Below are positions 26,940-40,554 of a stretch of DNA of 64,000 nt, in pieces. The stretch covers positions 10,335,849 through 10,399,848 of the forward strand of contig OZ014412.1 in the NCBI GenBank assembly GCA_963965975.1, given 5' to 3'. This DNA is from Xestospongia bergquistia (taxonomy: Eukaryota > Porifera > Demospongiae > Haplosclerida > Petrosiidae). Both the position numbers and the translations under genes were made by a program. The stretch's first letter is position 1. Each line of letters starts with the position of its first letter. The notes beneath the pieces were generated by a model. The model was not told where the DNA came from and made no database searches. It saw nothing but the letters and a program-made list of their open reading frames with translations.

Positions 26940-29900
26940 CATACATACATACATATATACATAATATACACATACAAATTTAACTTTATTTACCCAAGTA
27001 TACTATCACTGTCATATAAACTCTATTTAATTAGATAATTTATTATAGCTCCATAGCTCCAGGTAAATAGATAAAGAATAATGTTGAGGCAAAAATTTGG
27101 CTTATATATACTTGTATGCCATTACTTCATGAAGAAAACTGAATGACATTTGTGAGCAAAGCTTGTTCATAAACATTTTAAAGACTGCTGAAAATAGCAA
27201 AACTATATAAACTGCTATTTTGTGGTGTATAGAAGTGTCATCAAATGATCAGAAATATTTAATTGAAAATGTTCTGATAAAGCATCATGAAACCTTCACT
27301 TCGTAATTTTTTTGAATATACAGCATACAACACACAACATTGTCACCTTTTAAATTTTGTAGAGTTAACATCAGTAAACAAATCAACCAAACATTTGAAA
27401 CTCCTCCCACCAGGTAATACTTGTGTTGAACATTCTATTAAAAATGAATATTCATATCTTTTCACATCCCTAATGTATCTCTTTTATAGTATTGTTCTTT
27501 CCTTTCAGAGTAATACTGTGCTTAAGTTATATAACTTAAGCACAGTATTACTGTTAATTGATATATAAATTTAACAGCATTTACTTAATGTGTTGTAAGC
27601 TCCAGTATTAGTTACAAATAGGTATGCAAGACTATGCTAGTCACAGCCACAATTTATAGATATACATTACAATAGTCACTCTGTCACTACAATGTCAGGT
27701 CATTATGTGCTAAAGTAGTTCTGATCCATCTCAATTAGTTTGTATCATAAACTTAAGTACTAATAAAATTAATATGTACATCATTAGTTACATCATTAGT
27801 TACATGATATAGAGCATGCAGTTCAATAATATACATACATACAAGTATGTAAGTGTGTTATCACATGTGAAAACATATCACCTGATTTATCATCACTATC
27901 CTGTGTTTCCTGTTCATTAACTTCATACACTTCCTGGTAGTTTATAATAAATTGTTGAAAATGCTCATTCAATTGTTTCTCAGTTATTTCAATTTCAAGT
28001 TTTGGACATTCAGATTGTCTTTGTCCAATCTTACTAGCAGCATTCTGTGTACAATAAAAAATTGGTACTAAATCAATGAAGTACATCATGTACTACACTA
28101 CAAATAAAGTATTTAAACTAAAATTACTTGGATCAAACTCAAGACTATTTACTAACTATGAGTCCTACAATGTACATTAGACAACTTGTTCACAATGAAT
28201 ATCCTTTCAACTGAGTAATTTTGAGTGATCTTTACAATTACTGTCATAAATCAATTTAAACAAAAAAATTAATGACTTCAACACAATTATTTGTTATTTA
28301 TAAAATAGCGTTTGTGCACTACAATCATGTTAACAAAGAAAGCAACAAGATGTTTAGGCAAGACCACTATCACATCACCGACCACTTCATAGCAGTACAT
28401 TTCATCCATTACATTACCTTATGTTCAAACTCATTTGGAAATAGCTTAGCTATGCTATTAAAACAAGAATCCCAAAAGAGTACATGAGCTTCACAGGTCA
28501 GAAATATTGGAGCAAGGTCCTCATCAACTAACTTCTATTGACAACAACAAAAACAAACCAACAGGTGAATTAATAAAGTGTACTGGAAATGTAATTTTTA
28601 TTCTAACAAGAATATAAATTATAAAAATCATCCTAAGATTATTTACTTCTGTTGTTATAAAGGACTGGTTTATTTCTAAGTTTGAAGACTAAAGTGTTGA
28701 CAGAAGATATGGATCTGTTCAAAGATGTTTCTCAAGTAACAGAAGTCAGAAGCTTCAATCAGTCATGCCCAATTCAAAGCACTCGTGCTATGTACGTTGG
28801 CAGTTACTGTATGCTGGTTTATTTTATTATTCATTTATGAAAGTCGCATATAACAATAAAATGATGGAAAAAACATACTGGTATAGTTAACATGTGATCC
28901 AAACAATGTTAGGACAGCCTATCACACTGTATATGACAGAGAAAAAAATCTATTTTTAAAAAGCTAATTCATAATTAACAAAGCTAATAAACAACAATTA
29001 AGTCATTTATTTACCAGCACTACATCATTAAATTATTTCCAACTTTGAAGACTGAAGAGTTGGCAAAAGCTATAGATCTGCTCAGAAGTCACATGTAACA
29101 ATAAAATGATGGAAAAAACATAGCCGTATAGTTAACACATGGTCCAAAACAATCTTAGAACTCCCTAGCACACTGCATGTGCCAGGCAGAAAAATCTAAT
29201 TTTTAAAGCTAACTCATAATAAACAACAATAAATCATTGACTTACCAGTACTGCATCACCAAATTGCTTTAGCTCTTCTCGTTGTGAATCATCAAGTAAA
29301 TCATGGCCTAGTTTGTTACAAAATGCAGTAATTAATGGAATCACTCCATCAACAAAATAAAAAAGACCAAAACTGATCTCTTTAGTACTTGAGTCATCAT
29401 CAAGTTTCCAGACTTTTGTCCAACTCTGACAACAAAATGACAATAAAGACTTATAGTAAACAATGTTAAAAAATTAACTTACAATGTGTTCAGAGAACAA
29501 CCTCTTAAAGAGAAACATAAACTTGTCAGTGTGTGTTTTATTACGTAATGTGACAATATGATCATTAATAAAGGAAGTACAGTCAACAATGTGTCTCCAG
29601 AAGTCATTATTCCTACATGTATGATCAATATAAATTTTATGGTAATTCCTACAGTTAATAGGGTCTTACTTAAGCTCATGCATTGATGAATGACAATACT
29701 TCTCACTATGGATGCAAGCCTCATTAAGAAGGTGAGCAAAAGGTACTTTACGTTCCCTTGGTACATCATCATTAACAAGAATACTATAAAAGAGTTAATA
29801 ATTAGTAAACTCGATATCATATAATTTATTTGATTATTCATTGGATAGTCACAAAAGAGTCATTTTGTACAACCTGGCATGTTGTGTGTACCAGGCAGTT

Positions 29901-32900
29901 CTATATTGTTTGACACAAGTAGACATATATAAATAGTTATTATTATCATACATGGTTGTAATTTATTTGATTGCTATATGCAACAAAGAAACAAGGTTAC
30001 AATTTCAAAAAATTGTGATGAGATTATTTTAATTGTATAGTCATTACTGTAAAAGAATGTATCTTGCCAAGTAAGAAAACTGGAGAGTTGGGAAAGCTAT
30101 GGTGTACTCAAAGACATTTCCGAAACATTTATCAGTAATGCTCAATTAAAAGGACTCACAGTAGCAGTAATTAAAATCATTGGTTATATTGGTGGTCAGT
30201 GGCATAGGCAGAGTAGAAGTGATGGCAGGGCCTAAAGTGGCACACAAGTTGTGACAATTTTTTACTAAGTAATTCATAAAGAGGTGACCATTTGTTTTGT
30301 GTTAATTTACAGCCTCTCTATTTGTGTGATCTCTTAGTGTTAAAATTGGGGGATTTACATCATAAGACATTTTAAACATCAAACAAAGGCAACATTACAA
30401 ACTTTCAGTTGAAATAGCTAACTACAGAAACTTAAAGAGAGTAAGCAGTGGGGACCTAAAAGATCATTGACAATTGAATAATTGAATTATGATACTCAAG
30501 CCAAGCTTGAGATATGCAACCAACCAGTTACTTAAATTTCATTCATCAGCTTTAAAAAGTCAAATAAAATATTAATAAAAAGAGGTAACTGAATTTACAA
30601 GTATACATACACACATGTATGTATGCACACTGTTAGAAACATGTGTAAAACATGTGTATACTAACCTCAAAAGCTCTTCTACTGTGAAGATCTTATAACA
30701 AAGAATCTCAGCAAACCTGCCTCTACCTTCTGCACATGTAGCTAATAAACTAGATACATTCAACAGTGTCAATAAACTAACATCATCATTAGGGGTCTAG
30801 ATGAAATAAAAGGCAAAATATAATTTCTGGATAAGAGTTTGCATATTACTAACATGTTTTGATAGTACAGTCAGTCGATCTTCTAACATAAGACTAATAA
30901 AGTAGTCTTTGTAGTGAAAACTTTGATTTAACATTCTTGCTATTTTTTCTTGATAGTTCTTCAGGAGAGGACCAGGTTTACTTTTCGAGGGCTAACAAAA
31001 CTTTTAGATAAAATATTTATGGATCTATCTGTATACCTTCATCACAGCTTTTAAAGTAGTAAAAAAGTCTAAATAATCTTTAGTCTCACCAGTACAAGCC
31101 AGTACATACAACTGTCTAATATCTCCTTCAGAAAAGTCACAACATAATGTAACATTATCTGTAATAATCTATGGAGGAAGGAAGAACAATGAAGCTAACA
31201 TTGTCTGATAGATGAGTCAAACTCTTACTTCAGTCAACAGATAGGCAACAGAAGATACGGCAGTCTTAACATCATAAAAGTCAGTAAAATGTAGAAACAT
31301 TTTTTGTTGTAACTTGAATGAGAATTAAATAACTTTACAGTAATACAACTATTATATTAATTTCTACCAATTTATTTCCTCTGCAAATTTTTTGGAGCAC
31401 GTCACAAACATCTACTAATAATTCCTTGATTTTATCTTTTTCAGGACCATTTTCATAGTCTTTTGAAAAATGTTTAAACACAAAAATCAGAAGAGCTGAA
31501 TAAACACCTTATGGAAAAATAAAAGTGATAACAATGGATAAAAATAAATATTGTGGAGAGACTAGAGACAATCTTTACAATGATAAACAGTCATATTAAG
31601 TTATATTTACCAGTAGTATAAACAATTTTTTGATAACTTGGCCTTGGACAGACTTCATTTTGAACAAAAAGAAAAAGTTTTTTCAGTTTCTTTATAAACT
31701 TTGGCAATTCTATAGTGAAGAAAAAAGAATTAATCACTTCTATTTATAATCTACATAAAAATTCTCTTTCTTGTTTTAATCCAAACTGTACATACTTGAT
31801 GTTTATAAAAACAGAATGGTCATAAAACATTACCAGTAGGATAGCTAGCATCTACTAGGTCTTTCAAGCAAAATATTTCATCTTCACTTGTGGGATCATT
31901 TACTATATCTTTCTGTTTTGACTTTCTATCTTCAAAAGAACCTTCACTCAATGACCAGTTGTATATGCCATGGAAATCATTCTTTTGATCACCAGCAATG
32001 TGAATATAAGAGCACTTGGCATCTTCAAAAAGTTTATGTTCTTTCTACATGCGATAGAAGAAATACTGTCAATATATTATATATAGTAATGTAAAAACTT
32101 CTTTTAAAAAATGAAAGACATATAGGAATAACAATTCCAAAAACAAAAGACACAAGGTATGGGTGAGAACTTAAATCCATACTAAATCACTATATAAATA
32201 GCCAACAAGTATCAGTCTCACAAACTATCATTCATACATACATGCCTCTGAAAGACTATACCAGTATCAGAATCAGTGATACAATCATGCTTTTATTCAA
32301 TACTAAATATTTACCACTGAAAGATTTGTATTCAAATTGTAGCTAATAGTCTTAGCATTTACTATAAAGACCAGACTACTTATGTAGGGATTTTTGTATG
32401 AATTTATATTTTCATCCTTACCTTGTGTCTTTCTTGCTTAGCATTGTCATCTCTACATTTTCATTCATACTTTAAAACAGTTTTAATTTACTTTTGATCA
32501 TTCTTTTTTGAGACATAGTTTTTTGATTTGACCTAACAAATCATTAATTAATCCACTTTGTCAAAATTAAATCATTTTAAATGTATTAAAAGTGATTTAA
32601 AATGTGATATACTAGACACATTTTCACATGTGCTCCAATAAAACCAATTTTTGTTTCAAAAGTATGCTGACATGACTAGCCATAAAATTGAATAGAAAAG
32701 CAATTTAAGAAGCTGAAGTAAGTTGATCATAAATAAAAAAAAAGAATGAATAAAAGTAGCAGATGAGAAAAAAGAGTAAAACAGGCAGAGAGTATTGCAA
32801 AGAAATTCAAAGTAGTAAAGATGAAAACCAGACAAAGATAAAATCAAAGGATAAGTTACATATTTTATTTTACTGATTATCTTTTGTAGAACTTGAGTAC

Positions 32901-35300
32901 TAATAGATATTGAGGGAGACAGAGGCAAAGAGAAATCTTATTATTGCATATAACTGTTACTTTAAAATTAGCTAAATATATGATAAAGTATCATATCTTT
33001 GAGTTGTAAAAAGAAAGAAAGTAAAAATTCAGTCAAGTAGCCCTCTTCTTTTAACTTTACTTCAGTAAGAACTTGAAGGTCAGTGAAGGTCTGAGTCTTG
33101 ATTATTTCAAAGAAAAGTGAGAAGGGCATGTGGATATTGGTATGAATAATGACTGATAATAATTGTTTTATAATACATGATGAAAAATAACTGATAATGG
33201 CATCATAGTAGATGGCAGATTTTAGCATAATGAGATTTTTTGCTCAACATATTAAAGTTATCAAAAAGCTGTACTGCCAAAGACCTACTCAGGTTAAAGT
33301 GCTGCATATTAATGATAAAATCGTGTCGGCATGGATGAGCTAGAACTCACTCTAATGATAGAACCAGAATAAGTAAGAACAATTTGGCTGCCAGTTGGGT
33401 TCTACTCACTTGTTTTCTACTTTGGCAAAGCTTTTTGGCTTAACTAGAAGCCTCGGTAATCACGAAAACCCTCAAAAACAAGAAAAGTGCTTTAAAAAGT
33501 TTTTATTTGTTATAAGAGAGATTTGAAGTTTTGATGTTCAATAGATAATATGTGGCAGCTACTTTTTCCCTGCCCATTCCTACATATTATGCTTAATGAT
33601 ATACACACTATTACTACATGTGGCATGTTGTATTATTCTACCTTATAAATTGCATATAACAAATTAGCACTGCATATTCTTAGTTCATCATCTTCATAAC
33701 ACATCAAATCTTGTAATATTACAACAAGACCTCCAGGATCATCAATATTAAAGCATTTGTAGTCACCTCTTGTTTCAAAAAATCTTGCCAATGCTTGACA
33801 CTGTCTGTCAAGGACACTAAATATAAAACAAATATAGGTATAAAAATATCGTAAACAGCTGGATAGGCAGTAGAATGAGAGATTGATGCCTATTTAGACT
33901 AAAATGGAAGACAGAAGTTTACTAATAAAAATCAAGAGATGCCAGCAAAAAGACAGCAAACTTAACATAGTGCAGTCTAACAGTGAAAGTGTGTGAAAAT
34001 GAAATTTTATTATAAAAATGGGATGATGTATTTATTAAAATATTGTTCTTACTCAGTCTCCAGACTTGCAACATTAAATGACTCCTTCAACAAAGGATCA
34101 AGTCCAGGATTAGTACTGTCTTTACGACATTTGAAATCAATCAATAGTTTCTACATTAATTTCAAAGAAAATGTAAGTAATGACTGTCATAGTTTTATAA
34201 AAAATACACTTACTGCACAAGCCATGTATGAAAGTTGTTTGAAGAAAACATGTAACAATTTTACAGCTCTACAAAACAAGACAATGAGATATAGTAATTG
34301 GACATACAGTATATTGGACTAGTAATGCAGAAGTGTAATGATATTTGCCTTACATTCTTTTGACTTTAAAAATGTGTTCATTCTTATCCTTTTTATATCG
34401 CTGGTTATCTACAGTGATAGTAATTAATATAATATAGTTAAGTGGTTGCATAAGTAGTATTTGATGTGTACTAGTGGGTATGGCAGATACATATCATTAT
34501 ATTGTACAAGGTCTTGAAAGAGAAGTTACTGAATATGTACATTGCATAGTGTACCTAAGGTTCCAATTCATTATTTCAGCAACAATATAACTTACTGTTT
34601 GGATAATTATCTGTCCTTGAGTCCAATATCCTAACAAGACTAGAAAAATCAAATTCTATTTCACTGACATCCCAAAAATAGGCATAAGCAGCAAGACGCT
34701 CCATGACTTCTAACATTTGAGCTAAAAGTTCACTATCAGCTGAATGTGTTTTATTAGGTTCTAGCACCTTAGATTAAAAAGAGAAAACATGGTTTCTATA
34801 AACTACTTGAAGTAATAATTAATATTTATTAGCAAATTCATAGTACATGTGTAAAATTAAACAAGACCATAATATTGCATAAACCATTTTAAGATTGCTT
34901 TGATGGAAATGCTGGTATAGTAAAGAAGTAAGGTATAGTAAAGTCTTGCTAATATTAAATATTGGAAGATTTATGGAAACTATGGTGCTGATAAGAACTT
35001 AGATGCATAATTTAATTAGTTTGAACAATCAACATAGCACTTGAGGTGAAAGCAAGTTAATTAATTGGTTGTGATATGCATTAGTAGTCAGTGGGCCAAT
35101 AGTAATATTATACACACATATATCCTTATCAATTACCAAACACAACAATAGAATTAAACAATATAGATGGACATACCAGATACACTCAACAATGTCCTAG
35201 GACTGTCTGGCATGAGGACCATGCTAGGCAGTCCTATTCACTAACAAATGTATCAACAAGTACCAAAAATTCTTACAAGTATAGTGTGAATAAAACAATA

Positions 35301-35347
<47 letters not shown>

Positions 35348-38300
35348 CAAGTTATGTAAATACTATAATATTAACATTACCTGTGTTTTCTTCAATTTTT
35401 TACCAATGTGAGAAATCAATATACGGATGTTAGTAGCATCTTCCAAAGTATCTACACTATATCTACTGATATTACTGGCTTTTAATGGATCAGGATATAC
35501 AAGGTTTTCCCATAACTGAAATAAAAATACTGAAATAATGTGATGCAATTAGTTATACATCATACAAATGTACATCTTAATTCAATCACTATCACTTTAT
35601 ATGACCACAAATGAAATTAAATTCTCTTCTAAGAATGATGCAGCTCATTTTGTATTGAGACATTCCATAAATCATAATATATTAACACCTCTTAAAAATA
35701 CTGTAGTCTTTTCACAGGTTTAATTTACAGATATAAGGTAGGCTACCACATTTAGCAAAAATAGCATTTACTGCAATGTTATTGTAATGTTTCTTAAAAT
35801 AATTAAACCAATCAGAAATTTTATGAACATCTCAAAGCTTAATTTTTCTGCCCTAAAAATCTTAATAATCACAACAATTATATATAAAACAGTATTAAAG
35901 ATAGTCACTTACATAACAATGCCATAAGTGGTCAACATCCCTTCCATTTTTATTAATACTAGGCTCAATATAAAGTGACTCCACAAGGTCCAAATAAGCT
36001 GATTTTATTTCTAATGGAATTTTCTTGTCTCTGAGAACAATTAAAGCTTCGTCAAACCAGCTCTTTGTTTTAAGTTTCTTTAATTCATCAATAGAAGTCT
36101 CATTAACACCCTATAAAAATAAAACATACAAAGAACTTAAGGCAAAAATATGATAGTTGCATTTAAGATCATTGAAGTATTGCCACTTGTGTTTAACATA
36201 AATTACAATAAATTTCTGTGTAATGGTAATTTCATTGTTTCAAAATTCACAAACAACAAAATAATTTTATAATGTAAATTAAATTTAAAATCAAACCTCT
36301 CACAAATAAGTATCAGAAACATTAATAACATGAAAATCTACGCATACAAATTAATCACTTCATAAACAATATATTTTAAAGTTACACATTAAAAATGCAT
36401 TCATTAAAAATATAAATATTATATAAAATCTAACTACCTTCAAAGTGACTCATTTATCAATATACTAACTATTACACTAACATGTACCTTGCAAACATTA
36501 CTGAATAGCCTTAGTTGAGCAATAAAAAATATCTTTTCTTGCTACAAAAATAACCATTAGCTCTGGTAAAATACTTGGTACTTACAAATGCGCAAGCTAA
36601 TGAAGAAACTAATATCTGGTTTTGTCCAGGTGCTTCAAGTCCATTTTGTAGAAAAATGTATACCTCCCCACTTATGACTTTGGTTTCATAAAATATGTCC
36701 TATATATTAAAAGGAATTTTAAGTCAATGATTAAGAATATTCCTTATATTAATAATGAGGCATGTACTGGACCTAAAAATATAATATAACATTTTGAAAC
36801 ATACAAGTGTTGTTATTTTTATAAGAAAAGTCAACAAACAAATCATTTTCAGAAAAAAACTGCCCATGTTGGTTATTTTATATATTGGTCATTGTGAATT
36901 TGTTGTATTAGAAATTAAACAAAGTTTTGCTAAGAACTTCTAAAAATTTTAAGATATAACTGAATATTGTCCTTAATTGTTTTGGAAGATACTGATTTTA
37001 CACTGAAACACTAACTAGATTTACAAAGATAAGAAAAATCAGCAAAGGTATTTGTAGACAACCATGGAATGCTAGAAAATATAACTTGAAGCTAGAAGTT
37101 GAACCTTTGAATCATGATCAGTCACACCAATCACCACAGTGCTCACAGTTAGAGCTAAAGAAATTCATATACATCAGCAGTTAAAGGATGCGGTTTAATT
37201 TTTCATTGCTTTCAATAGTCACATACAACAATCAAAAAAACTATGAAAATAGATGTACAAGTATATGTACATACTTCATGTTTCAAAATAGTTATAGCAC
37301 TACCCAGCATGCAAAGCATGCCAGGCAATAAAAATATAAGTTCATTGTAAAGAATACAACAGGATATACACTAAGGAGGCAGTTCTACATATTAATACAG
37401 GTAACTAACCTGTCTTTTCTTAATGACAGTTGTAAAAACTTTATCTATAAGAGTTAAGAAATTATAGATACTTGAATTAGTCAATAATAACACAGACTAG
37501 ACACTGACATAGAGAACATAACTTTACACTACGTATCTACCTTGCAATTGCCTATTGGGTAAACCTTCAGTAAAGCAGAGTGAGCTATATAAATGAAGAA
37601 CTGCTGCATCCTATAAACAGTTATTATTACTATAATTATTAAGGTAATATGATAACTCAACAAATTTATGCTTCTCAGGTTCAATTGCTGACACTAACAA
37701 ATCTGCAATTTTGCTATATAATAAAAAGACAACTTCATTTTAATTTGATGTGTTGTATATGATGTTATTCCCTTATAATTCTGAGCATGTTCTGTGTCAT
37801 AGGCATCCACCAAGAGTTATACCATATATATATACACACACACATAACAAATTCCTACATACTAAGAACTACTGTGCTTATAATACAATTTGTGTTATTC
37901 TCTTTTCTTTTGTGTATATATAATCTGAAACTTGTATCGCAAGCTTTGTTGTAACACTTTTTGTACCCATTGGAGTTGGAGTTGAGGGCTTATGGTTTAT
38001 AGGGTTTAGGGTGAATTGTAGCTAAATACAGAATATGTTGAGAAGTAAATACATAACATGTTGCAGCTTGAAGCCTAATAGGTTAGTCTTTAACTTATCA
38101 AGAAGCAAAGCTGCAACCACAAACACACCATCTGTAACTTAGTATTATAGATCCAAACTTCATGGTAAGCATGGCTGGCACATAATCATCTGATGTGTAG
38201 GAAGTGATCAGCTCTAATTAATTCATAACATTGCATTGGAAGACTTATTGTTAGGTTACTTGGAATAGAACTGATAGGTTTATTCAGAACATACGATTCA

Positions 38301-40519
38301 CTACCTTTATTACCAATGCATAATTTTAAAGCAATAAAAACCAGTAGATTTGACAATTTCCACAATAATTTAGTTTTATTAATATTTAATACCTGTCATG
38401 ATAAACTAAAGTACTCAGCACATGTTCAACACCAAGACGTCTGCCCAACTATGCAAAAATTCATATAAGCAGTTCATCAGAAGGATACTCACCTTCTTAA
38501 CAAACAGTTCTCTAAAATTAAGATCAGGGCCTTCTTTGATTAGGTACAGCCTCAAATTATGACCTGGTGTTTTAGCATAGCACTCAAGGACCAAACACAC
38601 CTTTTTCTGTATGTCATCAGATCTGTATTGATACATTACTATGTCATTTGACTTACATAATATTCGACAACTTAATATATATTATAACCACAGCAAAGAA
38701 TAATAAGTTCCTGTTTCATATTGACAGGTAGGGGGGAGGTTCCTCAAAATAATACATTTAAGCATTTTTTTAGAATTTTTTATATACTTATAACTTATGG
38801 CAAACAGCTATCCACCAAACTGTACCTATCATTCCTGCACATTAATATTCAATGATAGGCTGTTCTATTGGAAACCTATATTCATCTTTGTTATAGTTAT
38901 AATGTAGAAGACTTCTTTCCCTCTCTTCCAGTACTACTAACCAAAGTGGTAATAGATTAAAAAATACTTTATGGCACAATGCATTTGATCTGCAGAATAT
39001 CATTTATTGCGACACAATTGTAGCAAAAGTGTATGTTAGCATAATTTATTACACAAATGAACCTGTATAGTGTAAAAGCACAAAGTATTTTTACACGGCT
39101 TAAAATATTAATTATGCATTTTGTAATTAGTGGCAAGGTTTAGAATAACTTTTGACACAACAGAGTCAATTAATTGACCATGCAGAACTTACTGAGACTT
39201 TGCCAAAATATGTACCAGCATATCAACGATCTATGTAAGACATATCATACATGTAAGCACTCAAATGAATGAATAATCAGGTACATGATAGTAATGCCTA
39301 TCCAGGGACTGCCCAGATAGCATGTCTATTGAAATCATTGGCAGAAAACAATGAGTATGTCACTCAAATTGATCAACATATTTTAAATCTTTGTATTATT
39401 TCTTTATAAGATAATCCTTTATTTATGACTTAGTTGTAGGATTAAAATAGGCTCACAGCACAATTAGTCAAATGTTGGATTTCATCATCTTTCCTCTGCC
39501 TGTGCTTTTGCTTTTACCTCACAATAACACAATAACCAATAAATAAATGCATATAAAGTAGTAGTAATTGGAATAGCACAGGCATGCAATTACAGAAAAA
39601 AAGATGTTGAATAATATGCATGAATAATTTGATAGTCTTATGACATTCTATGATTAAGCTGTTATGTAGTGATACCATACCCTACTATCTTGTTCCATTC
39701 TTTGTACCGGAGCAACATTAAACATACTACATTTACTTCATTTTTAAAGAATGTTTTTAATTTAGTTGTGTTATATAATAGTAACAACTTACATGGTATA
39801 CTCTTAACATTTTGGCACTAATTTTGACATTCTTATTGGTATACTTTACTAGCTCATTCAAGATTGCTTTAAGTTCATCAGATTCATAGTTTGGATTTTC
39901 CAGTATTAGCTACACATACCATCATCAACATAATTGTCATGTTGCAATTAATACAATATGACACTAACTTCATAATACTCTGCTAATACATGATGAATAC
40001 TAGTCACAAAGTACAGGCTATGAACATGATCTGGAGTAACCTATTAAGAGTACATATACAGACAAGATTATATAATTATAAAAATGTCTTAAGATTATCT
40101 GATGGGATTATTTGTAAACATTAAAGACTGGATAATAGAAATATACGCTACTGTGCTGCTCAAACTCAAAGGCACTTTCTCTATATACTAGTTAGAAGCT
40201 AGAATCAGTCAAATATTATTAGTAGTTACAATGTGCAGGTTAATTTTATTTGTCACTTTCAAAAGTCGTGTACAATATTAGTGTATACGTAAAATGACTA
40301 AGATAATGCAAAATGGACATAATGTAACCAAAGTAATCTTAGGACAAGTGACACACAAAGCTTGCCATGTCAAAAAATATCCACAAGTTATACCAGATTT
40401 TATTTCTATACACAATATACTTACTTCTTCAATTCTAAAGTTGGCAGTATCACATTCTTCATTTAGGCAAACCTACATGCATTAACAGAAGTCTATTTAT
40501 GAATCAATCCTTCCATCTT

Positions 40520-40554
<35 letters not shown>

